Positions 44,079 to 53,418 of a stretch of 64,000 nucleotides of DNA are shown piece after piece (positions within the stretch are counted from its first letter, which is position 1; the number at the start of each line of letters is the position of its first letter). The stretch is from the NCBI RefSeq assembly GCF_007570835.1, contig NZ_SUNC01000006.1, positions 1-64,000 of the forward strand, written 5' to 3'. A model generated the notes under the pieces. The model was not told the DNA's origin and searched no databases. It was given only the letters and a program-made list of their open reading frames with translations. The translations under genes and the position numbers were made by a program. This stretch comes from Croceicoccus sediminis. GTDB lineage: Bacteria; Pseudomonadota; Alphaproteobacteria; Sphingomonadales; Sphingomonadaceae.

Positions 44079-44777
44079 TTACGCCGCGCCAGCCGACGTT
44101 TCCGGATGGCGGCGAGCCCAGTTGTGGGTCGAGGTCAAGGCAGAGCCCTGCGAGGTTGCCCAGATCGCTGCCTGGGTCCTGTTGCCGACTTTGATCTTCC
44201 TGAGGATCGCTTTCACATGGACCTTGATCGTCGCTTCGCTGACATCGAGCTTACGCGCGATCAGCTTGTTCGACAGGCCCGCCATCAGGCAGCAGAGCAC
44301 GTCAGTTTCGCGGTTGGAGAGATTTGCGCGGCTCAGCGATTCCTCGGACGCATCATGCCCTTCAAACGCAGGCAACTGGTTCTCGAACTCCTCAAGAATC
44401 GAGGGCGGGACGATCTTCTGACCGGCGGCGATCAACTTCAAGGACGCCAGAAGTCCGGCGCAATCGAGGTCCTTGATGATGTACCCGTGTGCGCCTTTGC
44501 GAAAACAGTTCAGCATCGCGCCGACTTCGAGTGCGTTCGCCAGAACGACGGGCCGCACGTGCGGATTGTCCGTGGCGATGCTGTCGAGAATTTCATCGAG
44601 CTTGTCGTGATCGGGAACGTCGATAATGACGAGACCGATATCGTTGGACGTCGGCCACGATGCGGCTTCGAAATCGCCAGAGGCTTCGACCGAACTGAAG
44701 TCTTCTGCGGAAAGTATTCGAACCAACCCTTCGCGAGCGATCGCGTTTTGGCAAATCAACTTGACGGAACTGCCCAT
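44079..44777 (-). CDS. LuxR/NarL-family regulator with degenerate receiver
   Basis: A 232-residue protein with an N-terminal receiver-like domain and a C-terminal LuxR helix-turn-helix (LSNRETDVLCCLMAGLSNKL, IKVHVKAILRKIKVGNR; about 158-215). ATG 44777 is chosen. In the receiver, VIIDVPD keeps a phosphoacceptor-like Asp and YIIKD keeps the Lys, but the usual acidic pair before the first helix (DDHPLFREGL type) reads CQNAIAREGL. Phosphorylation is therefore doubtful. It neighbours the polysaccharide export gene and likely regulates the locus. Confidence 0.85.
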   Translation of the reverse strand: MGSSVKLICQNAIAREGLVRILSAEDFSSVEASGDFEAASWPTSNDIGLVIIDVPDHDKLDEILDSIATDNPHVRPVVLANALEVGAMLNCFRKGAHGYIIKDLDCAGLLASLKLIAAGQKIVPPSILEEFENQLPAFEGHDASEESLSRANLSNRETDVLCCLMAGLSNKLIARKLDVSEATIKVHVKAILRKIKVGNRTQAAIWATSQGSALTSTHNWARRHPETSAGAA

Positions 44778-44924
44778 GTCTAACCCCCATCTTGATGGGC
44801 ACAGCATTGGTGAGCGCCGCGGCACCAACTAAGGCACCGCTAGCCAAAATTCCCCGACTCACCTAAATTTGTGCGACTGCGATAGAGTGGCAGAATTAAA
44901 GGTAAAAAAAAGGTGAATTTCTGT

Positions 44925-44936
44925 TAACAATTGTTA
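44925..44936. promoter_or_regulatory. AT-rich palindrome upstream of the LuxR gene
   Basis: TAACAATTGTTA is an exact 12-base palindrome in the unusually AT-rich 44829-44976 interval, between the export lipoprotein and the LuxR gene. It is a candidate operator or autoregulatory site for the LuxR-type protein. Site function is inferred only from symmetry and place. Confidence 0.35.
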
Positions 44937-44976
44937 CGTATAAATTTGTGTGCCATTATGGGACAGAAATTCCGGG

Positions 44977-45594
44977 TCAGAAAAACGACTCAGCCACCAT
45001 GATCGTGTCGCCAGGACCGATCTGGAGGACGCTTTCCTCAAGCTCGACACGCTTCGGAGCGTCCCATGACGATCTTTGCAGAACGACGTAGTTCTTGGCT
45101 GCACGGGGCGTATAACCTCCGGCTTTTGCAATGGCCTGAAATAAGGTCATGTCGGTCGAGTAGGAGTATTCCCCCGGCTTCTGGACTTCGCCAAGAACAT
45201 AGACCGGACGAAATGCCAGCGTCTCGACGTTGACCTTGGGATCGAGGACATAGCCGCCCTCGCTCAATCGCGTACTGATGATCGTTCCGAGCGAGCTTGG
45301 CGTCTGTCCGGCTGCGTCGACGACCCCGATCAGGGGTAGAGCCAGCTTGCCGTCCGGCCCGATCACGAACTCGCCGGTAAGGCTGGGTTCGTTGAAGACA
45401 CCGACCTTGACCGTCTCACCCGCGGCAAGCGCATACCCACGTTCGACCGCGTTGTTCGCCGACATGGCGGACACACTGCCATAATTGCTGGATGCGCAGC
45501 CGGAGAGCCCGATTGCAGATATCAGCCCGAGCACCAGGGCCGGACGGATGCGCGCAGCAGGCCGCGCGCTCGTGTTCTTTGCATGGATCGCCAT
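44977..45594 (-). CDS. Short polysaccharide export lipoprotein (GumB/OPX type)
   Basis: A 205-residue lipoprotein with LSGC at Cys33. The poly_export domain (AGETVKVGVFNEPSLTGEFV, DGKLALPLIGVV, about 55-130) and one SLBB-like domain (PVYVLGEVQKPGEYSYS, about 130-200) are present. It lacks the C-terminal amphipathic helix with which E. coli Wza (about 380 residues) crosses the outer membrane. A separate beta-barrel may be needed, and one is encoded 1.3 kb away. It is divergent from the sugar transferase. Confidence 0.9.
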   Translation of the reverse strand: MAIHAKNTSARPAARIRPALVLGLISAIGLSGCASSNYGSVSAMSANNAVERGYALAAGETVKVGVFNEPSLTGEFVIGPDGKLALPLIGVVDAAGQTPSSLGTIISTRLSEGGYVLDPKVNVETLAFRPVYVLGEVQKPGEYSYSTDMTLFQAIAKAGGYTPRAAKNYVVLQRSSWDAPKRVELEESVLQIGPGDTIMVAESFF

Positions 45595-45905
45595 TTCACA
45601 GCTCCTCGTAATCGATAGGGCGCGCTGGCATCATGTCCACACGCGCCGAAATTGCGTGGAATTGTAGAGCGCGCCTTTACGGGGAACCAAGGGATCAGAA
45701 AGATTAGCCCCTGCGGGTAGGTCCACTAGACCCAATGCCCGTTTGCCTAACAGCCTCTGCCCGCCTGACAATATCGTCATCGCCAAGTGACCGTGCTTCT
45801 CCAGATCACGGCCCTTGCAGTCACGAACAATGTCGGGTCCACATCTTGCTAGCTACTAACAACGATCACGGAAAGCGCCCCGACCTGGTTTGGCCGGACA
45901 GCGCA
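45595..45905. other. Divergent intergenic region of the polysaccharide locus
   Basis: About 310 bases between the export lipoprotein and the sugar transferase. It should contain both promoters. An open frame extends the transferase back to ATG 45735, but its codon use before about 45900 is poor in G/C at third positions, so I treat that stretch as non-coding. No clear RNA or repeat was seen. Confidence 0.5.
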
Positions 45906-46670
45906 GTGAATCGGCCGTGCCTCGGCAGGTCGGCTGGAAAAGGCGATGACCGCAAAGGGGGCGATACGCTCCCGGCGCCCGTCCCGCTCCCGGTAGTGAG
46001 ATCGGACCAGACCGCAGGGAATCGCGCGAAAGAGCCGGAAACCCTGGTCCTCGCCGCGCCGCACGCCCTGATCACACGCTGCATAGACCTCGTCGGGGCG
46101 ATCCTGCTCCTCGTGTTCCTGCTGCCGGTCATGGTTCTGATCACGATCGCGATCCGCATCTTCAATCCCGGTCCCGCACTTTACCGGCAAAAAAGGATCG
46201 GGCGCGGCGGCTCGGAATTCGAATGCTTCAAATTCCGCTCCATGCGCTGCGACAGCGCCGAAGTGCTCAGGATTCTGCTGGATACCGACCCTCTGGCCGC
46301 TGCCGAATGGGCGCTTCACCAGAAGTTGGCGAATGACCCCCGGGTCACGCCCCTCGGCGCCTTTTTACGCGCCACGAGCCTTGATGAATTACCGCAGCTT
46401 TTGAACGTGATACGCGGGGAAATGAGCCTGGTCGGCCCCCGGCCGATCGTGCGCGACGAGGTTCCGCGCTACGGCCGTTTCATCTCTCATTATCACGCGG
46501 TGAAGCCGGGTCTCACCGGGCTTTGGCAGGTAACCGGCAGAAGCGGCACGACATATCGCAGGCGCGTCGCGACCGATCGCTATTACGCCTGTTCGCGGAG
46601 TGTGGGGATGGATTTGAGAATACTGGCAGCGACCGTTCCGGCCGTTCTTTTGCGCAAGGGAGCGGTTTGA
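45906..46670 (+). CDS. Initiating sugar-1-phosphate transferase (undecaprenyl-phosphate, WbaP/ExoY type)
   Basis: A bacterial sugar transferase that moves hexose-1-phosphate from UDP-sugar to undecaprenyl phosphate, the first step of the repeat unit. A re-entrant helix lies in [22 protein letters not shown], then [30 protein letters not shown] and [13 protein letters not shown]. The start is uncertain: GTG 45906 (about 254 residues) is preferred, GTG 45996 is possible, ATG 45735 is less likely. It lacks the N-terminal helices of full WbaP, as ExoY-type enzymes do. Confidence 0.88.
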   Translation: MNRPCLGRSAGKGDDRKGGDTLPAPVPLPVVRSDQTAGNRAKEPETLVLAAPHALITRCIDLVGAILLLVFLLPVMVLITIAIRIFNPGPALYRQKRIGRGGSEFECFKFRSMRCDSAEVLRILLDTDPLAAAEWALHQKLANDPRVTPLGAFLRATSLDELPQLLNVIRGEMSLVGPRPIVRDEVPRYGRFISHYHAVKPGLTGLWQVTGRSGTTYRRRVATDRYYACSRSVGMDLRILAATVPAVLLRKGAV

Positions 46671-46677
46671 TGAAGCG

Positions 46678-46827
46678 TTACAGAAGCCAGAAAAGCAGCG
46701 CCCATGCCGCGATGGCGACGGGGGCTGCGAACAGCAGTCCGCGCCCGAACGAACGCAGCGGCCGCGCGCGCCTAGCCAAGATGCCCTCTGCAGATTTCGG
46801 TGTGCCAGACCACAAGGCGAGTTCCAT
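46678..46827 (-). CDS. Small single-helix membrane protein on the opposite strand
   Basis: A 49-residue frame from ATG 46827, with GGAGGGG seven bases upstream, to TAA. The N-terminus is soluble with a basic middle (LARRARPLRSFGRG), and the C-terminal 18 residues are a membrane helix (LLFAAPVAIAAWALLFWLL). The strong ribosome site and the positive-inside layout support a real peptide. It fills the gap between the sugar transferase and the beta-barrel genes. Role unknown. Confidence 0.55.
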   Translation of the reverse strand: MELALWSGTPKSAEGILARRARPLRSFGRGLLFAAPVAIAAWALLFWLL

Positions 46828-46882
46828 CGTGCCCCTCCATCTACCTCTTTTGGATGAGTGTGCGCTTTATAGCAAAGCAGAA

Positions 46883-48193
46883 ATGATCTTGATCCGTGAG
46901 CGCCCAGCTTATCCCCACTTATCGTTAACAAGTGGTAAAGAGGCGCCAAGGTCGCTGCGCCTGAACGCCAGGGCAATTTGCCTGGCCGCTGCCGCGGCGC
47001 TGGGACTGGCCACACCGGGTGCCGCAGCTGCCCAGTCGTTCGGGATACAGAACCCGGAGGACCTGCTGGTCGATCAGACCCCGCAGGGACTGCGGTCCGG
47101 TCCGCAAGCCTTCTACCCCCGGATCGATTTCGATCTCGCTCGCGATACCAACATCTACGACCGCGAAACGGCCAAGATCGCCGACACCTTCGTATCGGTG
47201 CGGCCCAGCGTCAGTTATCGTCCCGACCTCTCCCGACACGAAGTCGACGTTACCGCCAGCGGCGAAATACGCCGCTATTTCGAACAGTCCTCGGAAAACA
47301 GCGAGCAGTTCGGACTTCGCGCCAGGACAAGGCTGGATCTGGCGCAGCGGATCGTCGTCCGCAGCACCGCCGAAATCGCGAGGCGCGTGGAAAGCCGGGG
47401 CGAATTCGGCGACAATCCGTTAAGTGACAGTCCGATCGAATACACGCTGACGTCGGGCGGCCTGAACGTCGGGCGTTATGGCGGCGTCCTTGAACTCGGC
47501 GCAGGCGCACAGATAAGCCATCGCAACTATTCCGACGTTTCGATCGGCGGTGTCGACACCGATCTGTCCTTCCGCGACGTAACTGACAAGCGCGCCTTCG
47601 TTGACGGCAGCATCCGGCTTTCACCCGGAATAAGGGCATTTGGCGAGGCTTCCTACGAAACCACGAGCTATGACGTTAATCCGGTCAGGGACCGCGATTC
47701 CGATGGCTACTCGCTGCTCGCCGGGGCGCGCTTCGACGTATCCGACCTGATCGAGGCGGAAGTCGCGGCCGGCTACGTCCATCGCAGCTATGACGATCCG
47801 ACGATCCGATCCTTCAACGGGCTGGATTTCCGCGTCCTTGGCCGCTGGAGCCCTACGCCGCGCCTGCAGGTTGCGGCCGTGGGTCGCCGCTCGGTCGAAC
47901 GTTCGCCTTCCGTCGGCATTCCGGCCGTGGTGCAGAGCCGCTTTCAGCTGGAAGCGCGGCAAAGCCTGGGATCGCGCATGATTGCCGCGCTTTCCGCCGA
48001 CGTCGCGCGGTGGGACTATCAGGACAGCCCCGTTCGCGAGACACGATACGCCATCGACGGATCGCTGAGCGTGCGGCTGGCGCGAATGTTCAGCGTGACC
48101 GGCGGTGCCGGCTATCGCAAGCAAACCGAGACCGGTGGTGGCCGCGCTTACGATGGCGCGACGATCCGCATCGGTCTGGCGGTCATCATATGA
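46883..48193 (+). CDS. Outer membrane beta-barrel protein of the polysaccharide locus
   Basis: A 436-residue exported protein. The N-terminus has an extra charged segment before a helix ICLAAAAALGLATPGAAAAQS with signal cleavage after AAA. The remainder is rich in alternating strands with RDTNIYD, YRPDLSRHEVDVTASGEIR and a terminal IRIGLAVII, typical of VpsM/EpsL-like barrels in exopolysaccharide clusters. ATG 46883 is used; the true start could be a few codons later. It is a candidate outer membrane pore working with the short export lipoprotein. Confidence 0.78.
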   Translation: MILIRERPAYPHLSLTSGKEAPRSLRLNARAICLAAAAALGLATPGAAAAQSFGIQNPEDLLVDQTPQGLRSGPQAFYPRIDFDLARDTNIYDRETAKIADTFVSVRPSVSYRPDLSRHEVDVTASGEIRRYFEQSSENSEQFGLRARTRLDLAQRIVVRSTAEIARRVESRGEFGDNPLSDSPIEYTLTSGGLNVGRYGGVLELGAGAQISHRNYSDVSIGGVDTDLSFRDVTDKRAFVDGSIRLSPGIRAFGEASYETTSYDVNPVRDRDSDGYSLLAGARFDVSDLIEAEVAAGYVHRSYDDPTIRSFNGLDFRVLGRWSPTPRLQVAAVGRRSVERSPSVGIPAVVQSRFQLEARQSLGSRMIAALSADVARWDYQDSPVRETRYAIDGSLSVRLARMFSVTGGAGYRKQTETGGGRAYDGATIRIGLAVII

Positions 48194-48247
48194 CCTTCGA
48201 CTTCATCACAAGGTCCCCCGGCCAAGGCCAATCAGAAGGTGAGTGAC

Positions 48248-50362
48248 ATGCACGGCACCCGTCTCGTCGTACACGGCGCATCCCACGGCTCTCTTGCCGA
48301 GATCGGGAACCGCACATTCGGCGAAGCCGATTCCATCGACTTTTCCGAGAGCCTTTCGTTCATAAGGCGCCGGTTCAAGTTGATCGCGGCCGTCTTTGCC
48401 GCGGTACTGGCGCTGGGCATCGCAATCACGTTCCTGATGCAGCCGACTTACACGGCACGCTCGGTCGTCAGCCTTGAATCGCCCTCGCCCGAAAATCCCG
48501 GCGCGGCGGCGGCCAATCCGGACCAGCTTCCGAACAGCGCGCTGGTCGATACCCAGATCGAGATCATCGAATCGCGGGAAATGGCAAATCGCGTGGCCAG
48601 TGCCGCAGGTCTGCTGAACGGCAAGAGCCCCGACGAACGGGACGAAATCATCGATGACATCGTGGACCGGGTGTCGGCCACGCGGAGCGGCGAAAGCTAT
48701 GCCATAACCATCGCCTACGAAGGGGACAGCCCGCAGGAGGCATCGGACCGCGCCAACGAATTCGCCAGCCAGTTCGTCCAGTGGGAACTGCTTTCGACCA
48801 AGGAACGCACCACCGGATCGATCGGTGCAATCCGCGAAAGGTTGAACGAACTTCGATCCCAGGCACAGGCCGACACGGTCGCGTTGCAGAACTACCGCAT
48901 TCGTCACGACCTGTTGAGCACGTCGGGCGCTTCGCTGACCGAGCAGGAAATCTCCAGCTACAATCAGGAAGTCACGTCCGCACGCGCTGCGGCCGCCGAA
49001 GATCAGGCGCGGCTTTCGACGGCGCGCCGACAACTGCGTTCCGGATCGAGCGGCGACGATGTCGGCGAAGCACTTGGATCGAGCGTGGTCTCGGACCTGC
49101 GCGCGCAGGAGGCGACAATCGCGGCTCAAGTGGCCGACCTGTCTTCACGCTACGGCCCGAACCACCCCGCGCTGATTGCAGCCAGGGATCAGCTGGCCGA
49201 AGTGCGCCAGCGTATTCAGGCGGAAATCGGCAGGGTCATTTCGAACCTTGAGGCCAAGGCGACCGTGTCGCAGCAGCGCCTTTCGTCGCTTTCGGGCAGT
49301 CTTTCGCGGGCCCGTTCCAACCTTGCGGTTTCCAACGGTGCGCTCGCCGGTCTCGACGAATTGCAGCGCAATGCGCAAGTCTCGCAAGGGCTTTACGAGG
49401 CCTACCTCAATTCGTACCAGCAGCTTGTCGCGAGCGAGGGGACAGAGCGACCCAACGCGCGCGTCCTGACCCGGTCGCCGCTGCCGACTAAGCCCAGCTC
49501 TCCCAATATCCCGATCAATCTCCTGCTCGCGACATTCGTGGGGCTGGGACTGGGGCTTCTTGCCGGGTTCCTCGCGGACTCGGTGGATCGCACCATCGCC
49601 ACGCCGCGCCAGGTCGAAAACGCGACCGGCCAGCGGTATCTCACCTCGATCCCCAAGCTTGAGCACAAGGGGAGCGGCGTTCGCTATGTCTTTGAAGAGC
49701 CGCGTTCGCCTTTCGTCGAATCGCTACGCTCGCTCATCACGTCGGTCGAACTCACCGCCGACGGCCCGACCAAGGTCATCGCGATCACCTCTCCCCTGCC
49801 CCAGGAAGGCAAGTCGGTCACGTCCACAAGCCTCGCGCAGGTCCTGTCGACGGGGCACCGGCATACGCTGCTGATCGACTGCGACTATGCCCGCCGCGGC
49901 GTTTCGCAACTGATGGACGTTTCGGGCCGACCGGGCCTTTGCGAAGTGCTCGAAGGAAAAGCATCGATCGAGGACGCGCTTCTGTGGGATGGAGACAAGC
50001 TGGCCATCCTGCCGATCACCAGCGCCAACGAGAACATGGAAAGCCTCATTAACGGCGATGCGTTCAGCGCGCTGCTGGAAGGTTTGCGCAGCCGGTTCGA
50101 TAACATCGTGCTCGACCTGCCGCCGGTTCTGCCCATCGCGTCGGCGCGTTCGGTCGCGGCCAAGGCGGATACCACGATCATGCTGGCCCGCTTTGGCAAG
50201 ACCCCTGTCGATGCCCTGCAGGCCGCGATGCGGTTGATGGCGGGCAGCTGGATCACGGTGGCCGGCGTCGCGATTACCCAGGTCGACATGAAGCGGCGGG
50301 GCCGGTTCGGCCGCGAGGATCCTTACTACTACTTCGAGCAGTACAAGGAATATTACGCTTGA
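48248..50362 (+). CDS. Wzc-type polysaccharide co-polymerase with BY-kinase domain
   Basis: A 704-residue inner membrane protein. A Wzz domain with helices near 45-65 and 420-440 flanks a long periplasmic coiled coil. The cytoplasmic kinase has Walker A PLPQEGKSVTS (near 515), Walker A' LLIDCDYARRG and Walker B IVLDLPPV (near 620). The C-terminus is a tyrosine cluster (PYYYFEQYKEYYA) for autophosphorylation. It controls chain length and export. ATG 48248 has GAAGGTGAG upstream. The stop overlaps the next start. Confidence 0.93.
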   Translation: MHGTRLVVHGASHGSLAEIGNRTFGEADSIDFSESLSFIRRRFKLIAAVFAAVLALGIAITFLMQPTYTARSVVSLESPSPENPGAAAANPDQLPNSALVDTQIEIIESREMANRVASAAGLLNGKSPDERDEIIDDIVDRVSATRSGESYAITIAYEGDSPQEASDRANEFASQFVQWELLSTKERTTGSIGAIRERLNELRSQAQADTVALQNYRIRHDLLSTSGASLTEQEISSYNQEVTSARAAAAEDQARLSTARRQLRSGSSGDDVGEALGSSVVSDLRAQEATIAAQVADLSSRYGPNHPALIAARDQLAEVRQRIQAEIGRVISNLEAKATVSQQRLSSLSGSLSRARSNLAVSNGALAGLDELQRNAQVSQGLYEAYLNSYQQLVASEGTERPNARVLTRSPLPTKPSSPNIPINLLLATFVGLGLGLLAGFLADSVDRTIATPRQVENATGQRYLTSIPKLEHKGSGVRYVFEEPRSPFVESLRSLITSVELTADGPTKVIAITSPLPQEGKSVTSTSLAQVLSTGHRHTLLIDCDYARRGVSQLMDVSGRPGLCEVLEGKASIEDALLWDGDKLAILPITSANENMESLINGDAFSALLEGLRSRFDNIVLDLPPVLPIASARSVAAKADTTIMLARFGKTPVDALQAAMRLMAGSWITVAGVAITQVDMKRRGRFGREDPYYYFEQYKEYYA

Positions 50363-51501
50363 ATTCGTTCTCGCCGCAGATCGTGGCCGATGCCGCGATG
50401 CCGCTGCAAACGGCATTCTCTCAGCCGCGCGTTGCCATCGTGCATTACTGGCTGGTGTCGATGCGTGGCGGCGAACGGGTGATCGAACGCATGCTGGACC
50501 TGTTTCCGCAGGCCGACATCTTCACCAACGTCTATGACCCAGCCGCCGTTTCGGAAAAGATCCGCAGCCGGAAAGTGACGACGAGCTTCATCGATCGCCT
50601 GCCCGGATCGCGCCGGTTCTACCAATACTATCTGCCGCTGATGCCCATGGCGCTCGAACAGCTGGACCTGCGCGGCTACGATATCGTGATCAGCAGCGAA
50701 TCCGGTCCGGCGAAAGGCGTGATCACCGATCCCGGGTCCACGCACGTCTGCTACTGCCACTCGCCCATGCGATATCTGTGGGATCATTATCATCACTACC
50801 GCGCAGAGGCGAACCCGCTGGCCCGGATCGCGATGCCGGTGATGTACAACCGGTTGCGCGCATGGGACGTCAGTTCCAGCGCGCGGGTCGATCGCATCGC
50901 CGCAAATTCGCGCTTCATCCAGAGCCGCGTCCGCAAGTTCTGGCGCCGTGAGGCCGAAGTGATCCACCCGCCGGTGGAAACAAGCCTGTTTTCAAAGTCC
51001 GACGACATTTCCAGCGCCTATCTCTGGGTCGGCCAGATGGTCCCGTACAAGCGTCCGGATCTTGCCGTGGATGCGTTCAACGCGCTGGGCCTGCCGCTTA
51101 CGATGGTGGGCAGCGGCAGCATGTTGAAGAACCTGAAGTCGCAGGCAAAGGGGAACATCCGTTTCATCGAGAGGATGAATTTCGACGACCTGCGCAAGGC
51201 TTACGCGACTGCGAGAGCGCTTGTCTTCACCGCCGAGGAAGATTTCGGGATCGTGCCGGTAGAGGCGATGGCCTCGGGACGTCCGGTGCTGGCATACGGT
51301 CGCGGCGGTGCGCTCGACAGTGTTCTCGACGGGGTGTCGGGCCTGTTTTTCGACCGGCAGGATACGCCGTCGCTGATCGACGGGGTGGCTCGCATGGAAC
51401 ATTTCCTGCGCGATTTCGCCCCGGACGATGCAATGCTTCACGCGCGCAATTTCGCGCCTGAACATTTCGACCGCAAGTTGATGGATCTTGTCTCGGCATG
51501 A
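50359..51501 (+). CDS. Glycosyltransferase family 4
   Basis: A 380-residue GT-B fold enzyme. The N-terminal domain opens VAIVHYWLVSMRGGERVIERM, with the Gly-rich loop of GT4. The C-terminal domain has WVGQMVPYKRPDLAVDAF and the donor-binding FTAEEDFGIVPVEAMASGRPVLA. The frame begins at TTG 50359, whose TGA overlap with the Wzc stop suggests coupling; ATG 50398 is an alternative. It adds a sugar to the lipid-linked repeat unit; the sugar is unknown. Confidence 0.9.
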   Translation: MNSFSPQIVADAAMPLQTAFSQPRVAIVHYWLVSMRGGERVIERMLDLFPQADIFTNVYDPAAVSEKIRSRKVTTSFIDRLPGSRRFYQYYLPLMPMALEQLDLRGYDIVISSESGPAKGVITDPGSTHVCYCHSPMRYLWDHYHHYRAEANPLARIAMPVMYNRLRAWDVSSSARVDRIAANSRFIQSRVRKFWRREAEVIHPPVETSLFSKSDDISSAYLWVGQMVPYKRPDLAVDAFNALGLPLTMVGSGSMLKNLKSQAKGNIRFIERMNFDDLRKAYATARALVFTAEEDFGIVPVEAMASGRPVLAYGRGGALDSVLDGVSGLFFDRQDTPSLIDGVARMEHFLRDFAPDDAMLHARNFAPEHFDRKLMDLVSA

Positions 51502-51547
51502 CCAACCGGACCTGCCATCCTTGCCCGTGCCGAAGAGCAGCACTGCC

Positions 51548-52978
51548 ATGATCCCGACCTATATCGGACTGGTCCAGCTGCTCTTCGGCACCCTTCTTCT
51601 TGTCGGCGGCACCAGCCGACATTGCGTATGGTTTCTGCTGGCATCCGCCCTGTTCGGCGGATCGGCGGCAATCCAGCTTCCGGCGCTTGGCGGATCGTCG
51701 ATCCCGCCGGTGCAATTTGCGCTCGTATTCGTCATTGCACGGCTCATGGTGCCCGGATCGGGCAATGCGCCGCTGATCGTGGCGGCTTTGCGCGAGAACG
51801 TCTTCCTCTGCATATTCGTGGCTTACGGGGTGTTCATGGCCTTTATCGGCCCGCGCCTCTTCCATGGCATGATCGACGTAACGCCGCTGCGCAACGAAGT
51901 GTCGCGGATGATCTATTACACCGAACCGCTTCGGCCCAGTTCGCAGAACATCACGACCTCGGTCTACCTGATCGGGGTGGCCCTGCTGGCACTCGCGATG
52001 ACGGTCCTGTGCCGCCAGCGCGGCGGGGCCGAGGCGCTGGTCAAGGGGGCCGTGGTCATGGCGTGGCTTCACGCCCTGACCGGGATGATCGAAGTCGCGG
52101 CGCGCGGAACACCGATCGACCTGGTCTTCGAGCGCCTGCGCAACGGATCGTATGAACAGTTGAGCCAGACCGTCAGCGGTGTGGCGCGCATGAACGGACT
52201 GTTCCCGGAACCCTCGGCCTATGCCGCCTTCGGCTTCGGACTGTTCGTTTTCATGGCTGAATGCTGGTATCGATCGGTCCTGCCAAGGCGCACAGGGGCC
52301 GCTGCGATCGTGCTTATGCTGGCGCTGATCGGCAGTACCGCGTCTACCGGGTATCTGGCGCTTGCCGCCTATGCCGTCTTTTTCCTCTTGCGCCTCGCGG
52401 TTTTCTGGCGGCTGGCCAGTCATCGCCGCGTGAACGAGGCCGCCATCGCGGCGATTGTCGGCGTGATTGCCATCGCGGCGATGCTGGTCGCCTTGCCTGC
52501 CTATGTCGACACGGCGGGTCGGGTCATCGACCAGATGGTCTTTTCGAAAGCCGAAACCGTTTCGGGCAAGCAACGCTGGTTCTGGATGGCGCAAGGCATC
52601 GACGCGATGCTCGCCTCGGGCGGGCTGGGCATCGGGCCGGGCAGCTTCCGGTCCTCCAGCCTGCTGACAGCGGTTCTGGGATCGACGGGTGTCGTCGGTA
52701 TCCTGTCGATCGGCGCCTATGCCCTCTGGATTTTCCGTCCCGCGAACAAGTCCTCGTGGGGCAATTCGTCCGATTTGCAGGCGAGCCTGTCGGGCGCCTG
52801 CGGCACCGCCGCGGTCCTCTCGCTCATCCCGGCCATGTTCACGGCAAGTTCGCCGGTACCGGACTTCATGTTCGGATTACTGGCCGGGGCATCGCTGGCC
52901 CTGCGACCGCATTTCAGATTGTCGTCAGCGAGCTCGTGGCGGCAAGTGCGTCAGGACGTAACCCCTACTACGTCCTGA
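51548..52978 (+). CDS. Wzy/O-antigen-ligase-like polysaccharide polymerase
   Basis: A 476-residue inner membrane protein with about 11-12 helices and a large periplasmic loop. The WaaL/Wzy-type C-terminal pattern includes GNLF-like MNGLFPEPSAYAAFGFGLFV and MLASGGLGIGPGSFRSSS, where conserved Gly and Arg act in the active site. It should join lipid-linked repeat units in the periplasm. ATG 51548 is chosen over TTG 51488. It lies directly after the glycosyltransferase gene. Confidence 0.8.
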   Translation: MIPTYIGLVQLLFGTLLLVGGTSRHCVWFLLASALFGGSAAIQLPALGGSSIPPVQFALVFVIARLMVPGSGNAPLIVAALRENVFLCIFVAYGVFMAFIGPRLFHGMIDVTPLRNEVSRMIYYTEPLRPSSQNITTSVYLIGVALLALAMTVLCRQRGGAEALVKGAVVMAWLHALTGMIEVAARGTPIDLVFERLRNGSYEQLSQTVSGVARMNGLFPEPSAYAAFGFGLFVFMAECWYRSVLPRRTGAAAIVLMLALIGSTASTGYLALAAYAVFFLLRLAVFWRLASHRRVNEAAIAAIVGVIAIAAMLVALPAYVDTAGRVIDQMVFSKAETVSGKQRWFWMAQGIDAMLASGGLGIGPGSFRSSSLLTAVLGSTGVVGILSIGAYALWIFRPANKSSWGNSSDLQASLSGACGTAAVLSLIPAMFTASSPVPDFMFGLLAGASLALRPHFRLSSASSWRQVRQDVTPTTS

Positions 52979-53001
52979 CGCACGATTGCTCGGGCTTCGC
53001 C

Positions 53002-53253
53002 TTAGTTGTGGCTGTCCTCGAGACTGTCCGCCAATAGCCGCAGCGTCTCCGGCAGGGCCTGGTGAATTTCGAAGATCTGATAGAAATTGATGGCCGCAGC
53101 CAGCATCGAACGCGCGATGTCTTCCGGTTTGAAACCGTGCGAGGTCAGCATGGTGTAACTGTCGACGAAGCTCTGCGACGTCGCCATGAACGCACGCAAG
53201 GACGCATCTGCGGAGGGCAGTCCGCCGTGATCATCATATCGATCGATTGGCAA
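53002..53253 (-). CDS. Small helical protein, unknown (TTG start)
   Basis: An 83-residue soluble protein with a helical core including FVDSYTMLTSHGFKPEDIARSM and ALPETLRLLADSLEDS. TTG 53253 is preferred because GGAG lies eight bases upstream on the minus strand; the frame also opens at TTG 53283. No family was recognised. It converges on the polymerase gene and is in the locus interior, so a regulatory role is conceivable but unproven. Confidence 0.55.
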   Translation of the reverse strand: MPIDRYDDHGGLPSADASLRAFMATSQSFVDSYTMLTSHGFKPEDIARSMLAAAINFYQIFEIHQALPETLRLLADSLEDSHN

Positions 53254-53418
53254 TGTCGCACTCCGCGCCCGATGGGGGTTCAAGGGATGAAGAAAGCATC
53301 CACACCGTGACCGCGGTTTCCCGACAATGGAAGTCGGCTAATCCCGCCGTGCCGGGGCCTGCCAATAAAGCGCACCACTAACCCGACTGGATTATGACCA
53401 CCCCGTCGGAATCATCGG

